A stretch of 64,000 bases of DNA from Brachypodius melanocephalos (lineage: Eukaryota; Chordata; Aves; Passeriformes; Pycnonotidae). Made by a program: the position numbers and the translations under genes. The notes beneath the pieces were generated by a model. The model made no database searches and was not told where the DNA came from. It saw nothing but the letters and a program-made list of their open reading frames with translations. The DNA lies in assembly GCA_013398615.1 (NCBI GenBank), contig VZSR01001459.1, positions 4,778,648 through 4,842,647 of the forward strand, in the 5' to 3' direction. Below are positions 48,159 through 62,110 of this stretch, in pieces; position 1 is the stretch's first letter, and every line of letters starts with the position of its first letter.

Positions 48159-51100
48159 GTAACCCCGGCTGGCTCGCGGCGCTTCGGCACTCGGGGATGG
48201 GGCTGGCCCAGCTTCACCGAGGTTTCCTTCGCTTACAGCACATTGCAGTTTAGCACCAGGCTGGGGCTCCAGAAATTTTCCTCTGGTGTGCAGGAGGAAT
48301 GAATTTGGCTAGACCTGGTGTGGATGGGGCCATGGCAACTGCTGGGAATGGCAGCTCAGCTGAGGAGAAGAGAGATTCCAGAGCCCTGTGGAGGCCAGGA
48401 AAGCTTGGGGAGTGGAAGATGGCAGGCAAGGGAAAATGAAGCAACATATCATCTCAAGATGAAAAACTGTAGTGTAGCCATTAACTGGAAGTGACAGAGG
48501 TTTCCTGTCCATTGCAGTAGCAATGGTCTGAAATAGCTGCTCCGAGGGAGGGGGAAGCAAAAAAACCAAAACAAGTTTGAACCACAATTTTGAAATGCTT
48601 TCTGAAAATTTTACTAATTGCCTGTTTGCATCTCTTGGTGTCTGAATGCTTTAAACCTAGTGATTTAGGAAAACAGTTTTTATAGTTTTTTTATGCTTTT
48701 TAAGTACATCTGAAAACTGTAGTGTAGTTACACATACATAAATTTATATATAATGTTCATGCCATTTAAGATCCTGCATCAAAAGAGCCTCTACAGTCTT
48801 CTCTTTTTAGGTATGTCAAGTCCACTGCAGAAACCACTCGCTTTTGTATAAGTGATTTCTTCAAGGAATTGAGATGATTAAGAAAAGAATGCATAATTCA
48901 ATCTCAAGTCTAGTACCCTATGACTCTAAAATTATTTTTCTTCCTTGGGAAATCACATGCTGTTTTGCTTATGATTACTATGCACAGACCAGACTTGAAA
49001 GCATCTATTTCTTTAACATGTTCTAAGATACAGCAAATTCCAAACAGTGGAAACTGAATTTGATTCCTTGAAATGTTGTTCTTGCTTGACATACATTTAT
49101 TACTCAAAAAAGTCACATTTCCTGGTATTACAAATGTTTATTTTTTGTCTTGAACATGTCCACATTTTCTTTCATTTCTGCTAAGTATGCATAGGAGAGA
49201 TCCTAAAAATTGAGTTATGTGAGTTTGTAATTTGATTCCCTTCCAAATAGGTCATTTCTCCAACATTCATTACAAATACACCCTGTAGTGAAGTGCTTTT
49301 AGTTTGCATGAATATAAAATAGTATTTTATTTTAAAAATTAATAAAACAGAGAGAAGTAGCCATCAAGTGTCTCCTGGTGTTTCACCAGGCACATCGACC
49401 ATTGTTTCTAGAAGGAAGTAGCTGGATCTGCAGTTTCCTACAGTTTTACTTATTAGAAAACTGGAAGTAATTGATGGCTAATGTAACATTCCAGCATGTT
49501 GCAGAGATGATGCAAAATAAGGTTTATCTGCAGGAAGGATCCAGCTGAGGCTGTGGCTGGCCCTTGAACTCAGCATGCACAGATGGGATGTATGGCATGC
49601 ACAATGGGGTGATGATACAAATATACCTGAAATGTGCAGGTGAGAAGGGAGATGGCACTTAGCTGCTGTTACAGGAGAAGCGTGAATATACTCCGATTTT
49701 GTGCAATTTGGGATTTTGTTTGCAAACCTGAGGTATATGAAAAAAGTGTCCAGAGATGTGCAGATTACATGAGGCAGCAGATGCGTGCCTGGAAAATCTG
49801 GCCCAGCAGTACCTTTGGAACTTGGTGTCATCTCAGTGTTTTATCTAAATATTCCTGTGACTTTCTCATGTGTTTGCTACTTTTGCTTTTCTCCAGTGCT
49901 CCTTCCACAGAATGGAGATGGGATGATCTAAAAACAGAAGTGAGATTAGTTGGGAAAGGTAACATCTCAGAGCAGTGAATCCACTTGGTAAAAGCAGCTC
50001 AGCAAAGTTGAGGCTCTCTAATCAAGACTGTGCTCCTGAGGCTGAGGCTCATCTCCCTGCATGGGCTTGTAGGCACTGCTAGGTAGGATGAATTTCCCAC
50101 CAGTTGTCTTGCACTCAGGTCCATCTTCCCATGGCATTTTCCTTTCAAATGCCTTCACAGTCCTGATTATTGGCTGTCAGCCGGGGGAGGTGTAGGTGGA
50201 AGGAGAGAAGCTGCTGAGCATCTGACACCCTGCTGCTGTTGGGGCTGTCAGCAGTGACACTGAAGCAGTCAAAATACCTGAGCGCTGCTTTTTATGAGCT
50301 GCACCGTCAGCATGACTTGAAACAAAGAAAGTCGTGCTACCAGCTGCTTTCATTTCTGTTGCTGTGAATTTGTGAATTTTTCTCCCAAAAGATGAACTGC
50401 TAGACCTTGGCCAGGAGATGACAAGTGTAGAGAGCTTTAAGCTGGTAAACAAAGTGGTAGGGCTGAACAGGACAGCTTGGCAAAACAAGAAGGCTTGGAT
50501 GTTTTGGAAATGAGGTTGAAGGAACCTGAAAACGATCCTATTAAAGCAAGATCAGAATGGGGAGGGAGTTTTCCAGACTGAACAGATGGGCATTGCGCTT
50601 GTGACCACATGCTTCTGGGGCCAATCACCTGAGCTAAACAAAAAGAAGATGCGGGAGGGCAAAAACACTGTTAGTGTCATGTGGGGGTGATTCATGTGGC
50701 CCCAGGCCAGTCTTGAATGCACTGAAGCAGCACTGCACTCCACAGCAGATAGCTCCAGGTGCTCCCAAAACAAAGGAGCATCTTCACATGTGCTTATTGA
50801 GATTTTTCTCAGCCCCAACCTACAAATTGTAAGTCTCCAGCAAGAAATAAAACTAATCCAAGAGAAACAATTAGTACAATTAGACAGGGAGTTTTGAAAT
50901 GTACCTTTAAACTGATATTAATTCTTTCTTGGTTTTGTTTTTTTTAAAGTTATGGCTATGTGGAAATGATACTTGGCTCCTGCGTTGTCTTACTGCTGTT
51001 GTAACTCTGGTGGCAGGAAATTGTGGAGCACCAAAAGGAAAACCCAAATAAACCTTTTTCACAAGGTGGCCGCTTCTCATTTCTGCTGGAATCACTTTCT

Positions 51101-54100
51101 TTCTTAGTTCTGGACCTGGATTAATTTGCCCTTTGAAAAAGGGGAAGTGAGGAAAAGCATAAAAGTGTACTAATTACTAGACATTACCAGTGTACTCTGG
51201 TGCAGCGGTGTTTTGCACAGCTGGGAGAAAGGATCCCTGGCAGAAAAGCCCCTGTGGTGGTGCCTGTGCAGGGTGGTTGTGTCAGGAGTGTGAGGAGGCT
51301 GAGCCATTCCCATCTGAGCTTCTGCTCTGAGCTCGTGCCACTGGGGTCCAATAACCACTGCAGATTCCCCCCAGTATTGATGTAATCACCCCAAATCTGG
51401 CTCCACCATCTCTCCTGGAATAGGAGATGGATGAGATGGACGCTTTTCCATCCACAGTTACACCGATTCATTTAAGCTTCCTGCAACCCACGTCCATGAC
51501 CCTGTAGTCACCCTGTAATGTGGAAATTAACCTGAAGTCTAAACCCTAATATCCTCTAACAGTGTCTCCTGGAGCTCTGCCACACTCTTCTACAGATCCT
51601 GCCAGACTCTTCCATGCCTAATCTGATATTTATAAAGATGTTTCAAATGTTCACCTGAGGTTTTTTCTCATTTTGGCCTGATTCTAGTTTTATCACAAAA
51701 CATTTCTTCCTTCCTCATGTTTTGAAACACAGATGAGCCATTGTTCTGGATACCTGTACATGCATTTTGAAAGTTTTACAAGTTCTAATACAGAATAAAT
51801 TTCTCTGGCCCTAGAGTAGCAGTTTTTCTCTAGCATTATTATCTGTGCTTGGTACAGAGACTATGGCAAATTCGGCACACATCAAGATGTTCATTAACTT
51901 GACCCTCACCCAGGCAATGATTCTCTGAGGGATGGAAGAAAATTCAGCATCTTGGGATTATTTGTTACTCTCACAGTCCATCACCCTTTCAGATTGGATT
52001 TGTCACTTATCCAAGTGCCCTGAAGCAATATGTTTTGTTTGTAATAAGAATCTTAGTGGAGGTCCTATTTGTTTATTATTTTCTGTGATCCCAGCATCAT
52101 GTGCTTTGTTTTTCCTTGGGTTTACTTTGATGATAAGTGATTGAATAGTACACCTAGTGTGTACATATAAGTTACTGGTATTCACTATTTTAAGATGCTT
52201 TTTTCATCAGCCCTCCTAGGAGCAAGTATTTTTGTTTGCTCAACTTACCGAGTCTGTATTGAAGATTTTTTTGTTACATAATTATCCGTATCACAAACTT
52301 GATGTTTTACTTGCAGCTGGCAGAGTTGCACTGAAACATCTGGGCTTCTTCAACTTCTGATTTAAATGAACCTTTGGATCTCAGAAGTGCTCTTGTGATG
52401 ATGAGGTGCTGGGAGAGGTGCTCTGTGCTGATGCCATCAGCTGCTCTGTGTGGTTCTGCCCTGTCCTGGCCAAGGGAGGAAAGCTGTGCCAGACCCTGGC
52501 TGTGGTGATGCTGATGGGGTCTGTGGCTCCTGGGAGTCCCATGAGCAGAGGTGTTGTTCTGGACAGGTCTGCAGGGCTATGGGAAGGTAGAACCATCTCC
52601 AGACAAGCCCCTAAGTGTGCTGCCTGTTAAGTCTTGAGGCAGAGCCTGGACTAAAATCTCTCTGCCTGTAGCTTTTGGAGGTGCTTTAACCCAAGCCTAC
52701 ATACACAGTATATCCCCAAGTTAAATGCTGTAAATGGGAATTAATTTGGAGTATCTCTTGTCTTTTCTTGGGGCATTCATTGGAAAATATTGGCCTGGAG
52801 CATGACATTGTTAAGTTTTAAAGAGTGTCACCTAAGCCAGTGGTTAGGTGAAGTGAGTGCAGAGGTGTTAGGGAGCACTGAGCCACAGTTACTAGGACAG
52901 AGTAGGATTTCCTGGTGGTGCTAACGTGCGACCCTGATGAAAATACGTCTTTGCACATCTTTGTATCACAGCAGTGAGCAAAACAAATGTTTTCCATTTT
53001 ATTCTAAACCACCTATTAGTATCTTTTCAGTGCACTAGTAAAGCTGTCTCTTCAAGTGAGTCTTCCTTCTGAAGGAAAAGGAAATTGTGTTTTATGGGAG
53101 ATTTTCATTCACTTTAAGCATCTCATTTGAATAAAGACATTCGCGTTGAGCACCCTTGAAAGTGTTCACCTCATCTGCATGTGATGGGTAGTTGAGTCTT
53201 CCATTTGAAATATGACAGCCAGATCTAAATTGCCTACTTAGAAGCTACAAATTATAATTAAGGAGAAGGCATCTAACTTTTTGAGCTTTGCATCTATCTT
53301 TCTTTGGAAAAGGCTTCTGCTAATGTTAGCACATTTCTGTGCCAGTGTGTACTATCCTTCTATTTTTTGTCATCCATTTGTAGTAAATCTTGCTTCAGAA
53401 TGCAGTGAAAAACATTCTGGCTGAAAGATTATAAATGTCTATGATGGCTGGGAGACTGAGAGCTGCTGATAAATAGAAATTCTTTCAAATAAGTAGTTGC
53501 CTGCAGTGCTGACTTCAGGCAACCATGGTGGACTCAGCTCTCAGACTTTTTGGGAGGTTGGAGATAGGAAGGAATAAAGTCAAAGAGTCAGTGAAACTTG
53601 AAACTCCTTAAGGTTTGTGTTTATTTCGGATGTCTTCATCTTACAGAAGATTCCCCTTCTGCGAAACCAAACTGTGGCCTCATAAACCTGTGCATGGACA
53701 GGAGCAAAAGCAAGCCAGCAGGAGTTGTGCACTGGCTTCAGATGTAACCTGTGCCAAAATGCAGATGCCCCAGTTCCCAGGTGGATTTGGCAGAGCTCCT
53801 GGGAAGCTGAGAGGTGCTGGTTAAACTTTGCATGACCCATTCCAGCTTAATGAAGGGATAAATCTCCACCCTGGAACTTCTTAGAACAAAACTTGGTTTT
53901 TTTTGGAAGCAGATTTTGCACAAGCAGGAGTTGCAGGGATGACAGGATGGAGTTCAGAAGACCACAAGCTGTGTCACAGTGGTCCCTTCTGGATCTGCAA
54001 TAGGCTGGTCTGTGAAAGCTGCATTAGTTTAGTCCCTTTTCTTGGCAAACTGTGACAGCCTCATCCAGCACTACAGATCAGGGTTAACAGCTGAACTGAT

Positions 54101-57100
54101 GAGGAAAAGTGTTCAATAATACATCAGCTAAGCTGGAGATTTTCACCAATATCCCTGTTATATAAACTGGCTATGCAGGATGGACACTGAGGGCTCAGTC
54201 AGGGCTTTAATTTTCTTCCACTGCTGTTTCAAACTCTGATCTCAGCAGTGCTCTTTACACCTAATTTTGACCTCTTAATGAATAATTTTCCTAACCAGAA
54301 CTTCTACATTTTAACTACTGTTAGTGGAAAGTGGAAATAGAGTGAATGAGGAAGATAAAGTTGCATCCTGCTGACTAAAATTCAGGAAATCCTTCAGGTT
54401 ACAAATTTCTCTGATTGTGATACCTTCAGAAAGTATCTTCATATTTAATGTGACTTTAAGAGGCAAACTGAAGTATTAAGATATATTTTAAAGTAGAAAA
54501 TAGACTTTTTTTTTCTCAGTTGTGATTTTTACATTCTGGTAATTTATAGGGCTAACCAGAAAATTGCAGCTCAAATTTTGAAAATCTTTTATTTTTTTCC
54601 CCAATGGAGAGACAGTTAAAAGATTTTATGCCATTGCGATGTGACTGCAAGAACTTTGTGAGCTATTTAAAGTGTGGCCCCTGCACTTCTCTTGCAGTGA
54701 AGGCATCAGAGACCTTGGTCAAGTCTCTGTACTGAAGCAAGTCTGGAAGCAATCTGAACATGGAGCTTGCAAAGCCAAACTGAGCACTGATCAATGAGCT
54801 GTTGGTTTAGTTAGAGCTGTTCGCTCTTAGATTGTCTCCTGGGCTGGGGAAAAGGTGATCCAGGTCTGCAGAATAAGTACTTTCCTTTTCAGCTTTGAAT
54901 GAACATAGTTTGTAGTAGGAAAGAATATTTCACATTTTTATAACTGGCTCTAGTGATTAGAGAGTGCATCCCATAGTTCAGAGCCCTGATGTGATTTTTG
55001 CTTGCTTGTGCATGGCTATAGACTAGCGAAGTAATTGAAAACTGCAAATCAGTGTTCTCCAAAGTCCACAAATCTTCAAGGACCACACTGACTCTGAAAT
55101 ACTGCCTTTAGACAAAGAGAACAGTAGAATGGGAGAAAATGGGCTTTTTTACTTGGACAGCTGTGGTCTGCAGTAACAGCTGTCCACAAGTACAATGTAC
55201 AATGTGATTCCTTTTGTCGGAGTTTGATGGAATTATTGCTGGTTTGATTAAAACGGATAAAAATAAGGATGACTTTGTGGGTTTTCTAGTTTTGAGGGCC
55301 TCCTCCTGACCCCAGTTAGAGTTTTCAAATGTCTTCCACTTTGTCGAATCTTCAAGATTGGCAAAGAATGCTTGTTACTGCCAGTTTGTTCTTTTGGCTC
55401 TGTGGATAAAGGCAAGTGCCCTTTTCTCAGAAGTGAGGGACCAGAGATGCTTCAAGTTGCCCTTTGTTCCTGCATGAGATCTATAGAAAACCACCAGAAA
55501 TCTGATAAAACCACATCTTCAGCTTCCCTTTGAGGCTGACCCTGTGCATGTGGTCCTCATCACGACTGCGTTGTTGGAGCAAGAGACCACCCACCACGCC
55601 CACAATTTCATGGCTGGTCTGGAGGCTTGGCCTCTGGGTCAAACTGTTTTGTAAACAGCCAAGTAGGTGCTGGTGTGTGGGGCTGTGAACAGCAATTCAG
55701 TGCTTGAGGAAGTCAGAGGAGGAAGATTTGTAAAACCATGAAGTCTCCAGTTAATTGCACAACCGATGACAAGCTGATGGGTTCAGGCAGTATTTTTTGT
55801 AACGGGGCAGCAGCTCTGCAGACAAGATGACTTCTCCAGATGTTGAGTTCATCTCAGTTGCTGCTATCATCAGTGGTCTCCTGCTCCTACTCTGTAGTTT
55901 TCAGTCCCTTACAACTTGAAACAAACACATCCTTGAATGCTGAACTGGGGCCATAGAGGAGGCTTGTCTCACTTTGCAGCTCTTCAGACTGGTCAGTTCT
56001 TGTCTCCTTGTCCATGTACAAACATTGCAAGAACACAGAGCTCATGGGCACACAGCTGGAGGGGGAAGGAAAGTGGTAGAAACTTTCTGGAGATGGTGTC
56101 TGCTGCAGATTAGGGAGGACACTTTCATAAAACTTTGTTAAATTGCAGAGCTTTTCTTTTGGCAGCCAAAAATTGGATTTTTTGTGAATTTGGATGGTCC
56201 AGTTGATCCAGACTGACTGATTTTTCTTTACAAAGGCTATATTTTATGCTTAACACTGTTTTAGTGCCAGAAAAGTTCTTCATTAATTCTTTAGGCCAAA
56301 TTTGTTCTTAAAGTGGAAGTTGGTTTTGGATTTGTTAATATATGGAGCTTTTTCAGAATTTGAATTTTTAATATATATTCATGAACAGTCTCTGCAGTAT
56401 TGTGCAGTGATGGTGTTTTATCTGTGCCTGCCACAAAGACTTTTCCTAAAAGTCAGACTTTAGGCAACTTCCCTTGCAAATTTATTACACATTTTCATGC
56501 TGTCAGTACAGAAGCAATCAAAGCAGCCACCCTTCGGCTTTGCCTTGTTTGGCATTTGATCCCATACCCTGGATGGCACATGGTGGCCCAACTGGGGGAC
56601 AATCAAACACATGCCCCTTCCCCTTCTCCCTGCTCCAAAATGGGCATTTGCTGTGCAGGGGCCCTGAAGATTTCCCCAGGACTGTAGGGAATGGATGCAT
56701 GGGATATCTTTGGTCTCCTCTCACACCTGGATTCTACATTAATTTATTTGCCAGGAGAGAAATGCAATATTTTTCATTCAGTAAACTCTGGAGAGGATGT
56801 GCATCCAAGCCCATTAGCACAGCCCCACTCAGTGGCTGTCCTGTCTGGATTCACACCACCTGGACTATTCAAGGTGTGAAGGTGCTGGAAATTTGTCTGC
56901 AGGTCCATCAGCAGACCCATAAGTCTGCTTGGCTCCTGCCTGGTGCACTGCACAGCCTGTGCTGGAGCCCAACAGCTCCCTGAGGAAAGGATTTGTCATA
57001 GCCTTCCAAATGTGCATACTGTGACTGGGAGTTTTATTGGAGTCATCCCATAAAACTCTACAGAGAACTTAATTTGATTGCTTTAAGTACATTAGGACAA

Positions 57101-60100
57101 TATACTTGAGAAAATTACAGTTAAATACAAAGTAATATCGAAATACAACACAAAGGAGTAAATGTTGCTGCATCTTCTATAATCGCTCTTGTATTTATAT
57201 CGGTGTGGGGGTGAAATTGCTGCTTTCAGGGTCTGTAGATCTGGATGAAAATGCGTGTGAACACTGCTTGTCACAGGGTGAAGCATTTATGCTTTCAGGT
57301 GGTTCTGGCTGAACACCAGGTGATACCCAAGAATTTGGAATATTTTTACATGGAGTTCATAGCCCATTGGGTGGTGGAAGGGAAGGTGAACTGGAAGTGG
57401 TGTGAGCAGCTGCAGAATGTGTTGATTGCAGGATCAGCATTGTCCCATACAGAAATACTGCCTAGAGATTTGACACATCCACTTCTCAGAAATGGTCTTA
57501 CTATATTCAATGACCTTTTTAGGCCTTTTCTTTATGATTTCTACCACTCATGTTTTATCTGTAGATGTTTAGATTTCTGTCGATCTTTCTCCCTGAGTGG
57601 AAGCTTTTGTTAGGCTCTGACAGGAGCTTCTTAGTTTGGAAGCTGTTTCCTGTGTGTGTCCAGAGGAGAGGGCAGCAGGAGGGACAAGAGAGCTATGGGT
57701 TCAGCCAGGATCTCATGATGGGACCAGGTAACATTGGATAGTTATTTATGTGGTGATGCAAATGTATGCCAGTGGCATTTCCAGGTCCTATGATTTGCCT
57801 TGTTGCATGAACATGATGACTTTTTAAAAAGATAATTAAGGGTTACCTTCCTTCAGAGATAGTAGCAAAGTTTCCCAGACACTAGAAAGCAGTTTGTCCC
57901 AAGAAAATAGCTCTGTGGAAGGAAATCAGAGTATAATGCCACTAGTCTGTACCACAAAGAATGTAAGTTCCCAATCTGGGAAGGTATTTGGGCTGGGAGC
58001 ATGTCTTTGAGCACTGTGCTCTGCTTGCACAGCGTGTGTTCCTGAGAAGAGCTGTGAAATTATCTTGGGAGATAAATCTGGGTCTTGGATAAAGGCTTGG
58101 AAGTGGGGTTGGGATCACCCACTCAGCTTTCCAAGCACTCCCAGCAGCATGTGTTCTATAACAAGCCTTTCTTGTTGGCTTTTCGGTGCTACGATGGAGT
58201 AGTAGGGTTTGCATTCCTGCCACATGCACAGTCTGGGGAGCCTCATTCCCACGGCTGGCACCAGTCCAGATGTTTCTTCTCCCAGGAGTGTCGTGCAGGC
58301 TGTTTCCCAAGAGCTTTGTAAACACAGTCACTGGGACAGGGTCCGTCCTGCAGGGGGGTCTCAAGCTGGGGGAATGGCACCTGTGCCTTCTCAATGCCTT
58401 CAGACCCCATCCTCAAAAGGGTTGTGTAGCTTCTCTTCCTGGAGGCCTGAGCAGCTCAGGGGGTCTCAGACTCACTGTCTTAACAGGAGAAATGAAATGA
58501 GGGGTAGAGGGATGGAGCAGAGTGACCCATGTGCTGGCCAGCTCTGGGAAGGCATTGTGGTAAACCTGCTCTGAGCTGCCTGCCCTGGAGGAACTGTCCC
58601 TGTCCCAGTGCAGCACACAGTGTGGTCTGCTGGGACAGCAGCTGTGCCTGGCAGCTTGTCCTGATAAACCAGTACTGTAGGAAAATAGTGCTGGCCAAAC
58701 ATCTGCAGCACAGCTATGCGCCAGTGAGGGCTGGGAACCTGGCGAGCTAAAAATTTGAAAGTATTAGGAGGGAAATATTTTATATTATTTTGACTGGGAA
58801 TAAACCAGAAGAGAGTGTAGGTTGCTACAGCTTTCCTGGTTAGCTTCCAGGCAGAACCTTCTGGGTTTTTTTTTGGTCATGCTGCTCTGGACATGGATTT
58901 GGATGGGTATAAGCCACTAAAGTCAGCTGTGACAAAGGGGAGATCTTTAGGATGTTCAAATATCCAGGACAGGAGATAGGAGTAAATGTTTGCAAGATGA
59001 TGTATGTATTGGTGTGAAGTGACTGGTAGTGTTGAATAATTCTAGAGTGATGTGGGCTTTGGAATTCATTTTTTTGTAATAAATGGAGAGGTTTTATTGA
59101 GCGGACAGAAGTTAAAAGTGAAGTATTTTCAAATACTCTTTGATCAACCAACTCTATTCTTTCTTCCTCTAAAAAGGAAAGAAACAAAAGACTAGGTTTG
59201 GATTGCTGAGTCAGATGGTGAATTTTAATTTTTCTTTCTGTCTCCAGAGAAAAATGAACCAATTTTGTAGGGGTAGGGATGTGGTGGAAACAAATGTGCT
59301 GCTGCTCTGTAGGGGAGGAGAGTACTGAAGGCACCTTTGGGTGCTGGAGCATCTGGAAGGGTGTTGTTTTTTGGGGCAGCTGGTAGCGTGAGGTATGGAA
59401 AACTGCTGGGATAATTAGGAAGGACGAGTAAGCATCTCAGTTTTGAAAGGGTGTGGTATGTACAGGCAGCACTGAAACATGCCTCATGGCAGATGGACAA
59501 TGAAAAGGTAAGGGATGGGAAAACTTGAGTAAGAAGTATTTTCTTCATCTTGGGAAAAGAGCTGTGAGAGCAGCTTGGGGTGAGAAACAGTCTTGTCATT
59601 GTTAGCAAAAAGGTAGAAACATCTGATTTTACCGGAATAGCACACGTGCAAAAGGGCCAGGGAGCAGTCACCTCCATGGTAGCTGCTGTCCTGCTGAGGG
59701 ACAAACCCCATCTCATCCCCACAGTTTTCTAGGGCTTGAATAACATCTCAGCTATTTGACTTTGAAGGGCTGGAGAGAACTTCAACATTAATGGCTTCAA
59801 GGTGTTCAAATGAGGTATTAACAGGCTCTCTGCCTGAGACTAATTTCAGCAGTTCCTGGAGGTCTGGGTGCAAAGATTCAGATCCTGTGGGAATTGCTGG
59901 ATAATGGTTTTGATGCTGCAGGGTCCCCCCACTCAGAAGTTTGTCCTTGCAGAGCAGATCTGGGGGGAGGAGGAGGATGGGAAAACTGCAGAGCTCACTC
60001 AATCCATCCTCCTGAAGACTGGAAGGAAGCCTGTTCCTTGCCGTGTGAGCGGTCTTGCAGATAGCCAGGATTTAACACCAAACATTCAGGAATGCCCAGC

Positions 60101-61949
60101 ATGGGGGAAGTGTTCTTTGCAGTGAGAAGAATAGACTGGAAAGAGTGGGAAGAGTCAGTGGACCCCAGTTTCCTTAAAGAAAATACTTGTCACTTGCAGG
60201 CAGATTTCTGCTTTGACCTGACTATTAGAGATGACTTTCAAAATGTTTTTCTTAATGTAGGTAATATCTCTAGAGGAGTTTTACAGGAATGAGGAGCTCT
60301 GTTGTGTGAGGAAAGGCTCTCATTTATTTGTATTCTTCCACCAAACCTACAAAAAATCCATATTGGGCACCTCAAAAAGGCACATTTGCCCAGGGACTGC
60401 CTGGCTGGAGGCACCAGGTCAAAGTACACCAGCATAGTCCTCTGAAATGAGGGAACTCCAGTGTTTTTGGGGCTCACTAAAAGAAATGCCTTTACTCTGT
60501 ATCCCAGAGAAAGGAAGATGTAAACCCTTGTCACATTTTGTGCCTCAACAGAGCAGTTTGACTTGCTGAGGGGCTCTGTGCATGTCAGCATTTCACTGCT
60601 GTATTTTGAAATTTCATTTTCCCCTCATTTTGGAGATTATCAGCCAAGATAAACATTTCCCAAGAAACCCTTCCACAAGCTCTACTGCAGTAACTCATTT
60701 CTAGCAATGTATTTCTCTCAGGGATTTGCAGACAGTAAAGACAATTGACAGTTTGACTACCAGAAACAAGTTGGGGGGAAATACAGCCCAATGAAAAGAT
60801 AATAGATCTCAGGGTTTTTGCAAGCACGTGTGTGGGTGTTGCAGATTTTGTTCCAGCATGTTGTAGACAGGTTGGAGGGTGGATTCCAAGATGCTATTTT
60901 CAGAAAATAGGACAACCTACAAAAACAGAGTGGTTTTTTTGCCTGTTTTTCACTAGATCCTAGTAAAGAAATGGAGAAACACTAACCCCCATTGAGAATT
61001 TTTGTAGGCTTTATCTGAATAACTTTATCTGTTATTTATCTGTTATTTCTTAATCCACACACTGATCAAAGCCCAGGAGGGGAAATCTATGCTGGTTCAT
61101 CAATAACATTTGAGCACATTCTTGTGTTAATTGCGTGTTCTGTTGGCTTCAAGTCTAAGCCCTGTGTGCATTATTGAAGGGAATTAATTGGACAAGATTA
61201 GACCACTCACCCTTCTGCTTGGGCTCTTCTGGGTGCTGGTGGAGTGAGACAGGTCTTTGACCATTTTCATGCTCAAGGATCATCAGGGGAACTAAGCTGC
61301 TCAAAAAAAATAGTGGGCTATGATTTAAAAAAAAAAGCCGTGGCTTTAATATTGTACTGAGGAAGTTCAGGAAGAAAAGGCAACTTTACTTCACATGGAG
61401 AGAGCACAACTTTTGCTCCCCCATGCACACATAACAGCTGTAGCTTTGTTCACTGTGTCTAGCTTCATGTATTGTTTTCAGAGCAAGGGTAATTAGCATC
61501 TGAAGATGTAACTGCTCTTCGCTATTGTGGAACAATGTAAAAATCCTTTTTTTCACTGTAAAACATTCCTGCCCTCTTTTGATCTTGTCAAGCTAGACAA
61601 TACAGCTGTCTTGTCATCATATTTCCCACAGCAATGGAAAGTTTGCCAAGTGGTGGAAGAAACCTCAGAAGCCCTTAATTACTGTGACTTCATCAGTGAA
61701 ACTTGACTGCTTTTGGTGGACTTGCTTCAGATTGAAGTGAATTTGAGGGAATTTCGGCCTGGTTGGCTTGGCCGTGGCAGTTGCTGCTAACAAAGGAGAT
61801 AGTGCTGGTAACAATGGGCAGCGAGGATGACCTTAGTGCAGCTCTGCTGAGTGTGAGGTGCAAGGCCACATTCCAAAGTCAGGAGCTTTACTTCTGAATT
61901 AACAGCAATACCCAGAGCAGTACAAGGCAAAAAAAAAAACCTGGAAGAA

Positions 61950-62110
61950 CTTACAGGGGGAAAGGTTTCCCTAATTAAGTAAATTCATTACCGTTATGGT
62001 CCTTATTTGCATTGCCCATCAATCAGTGAAAATAATTCCTGTTAATGCACCCTAACAAATGTTAACAAAGTGCAAAGAGTGTTATTGCAAAGGGTCACTC
62101 TTGGCGCTCC
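61950..62110. promoter_or_regulatory. Candidate conserved non-coding element in SYNPR intron 2
   Basis: It contains CCTAATTAAGTAAATTCATT, the octamer ATTTGCAT at 62005-62012, CATCAATCAGTG, CCTGTTAATGC and repeated GTTAAC/CAAAG-type cores (AACAAATGTTAACAAAG). It is repeat-free. Inferred only. Confidence 0.3.

Noticed and set aside
56474..56983. 169-residue plus-strand open frame in SYNPR intron 2
   Set aside because: No recognisable domain or family, and a different frame of the same strand is also open; likely chance.
57245..57613. 122-residue frame that first looked like a possible next SYNPR exon because of a HQV-like triplet
   Set aside because: The residues around it do not match the synaptophysin family loop or transmembrane segments, and no acceptor in the required phase precedes it.
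58840..59722. Two long overlapping minus-strand frames (170 and 165 residues)
   Set aside because: They look like low-information Ser/Pro/Thr/Leu-rich translations of pyrimidine-rich DNA. No start context, splice site or similarity was seen.
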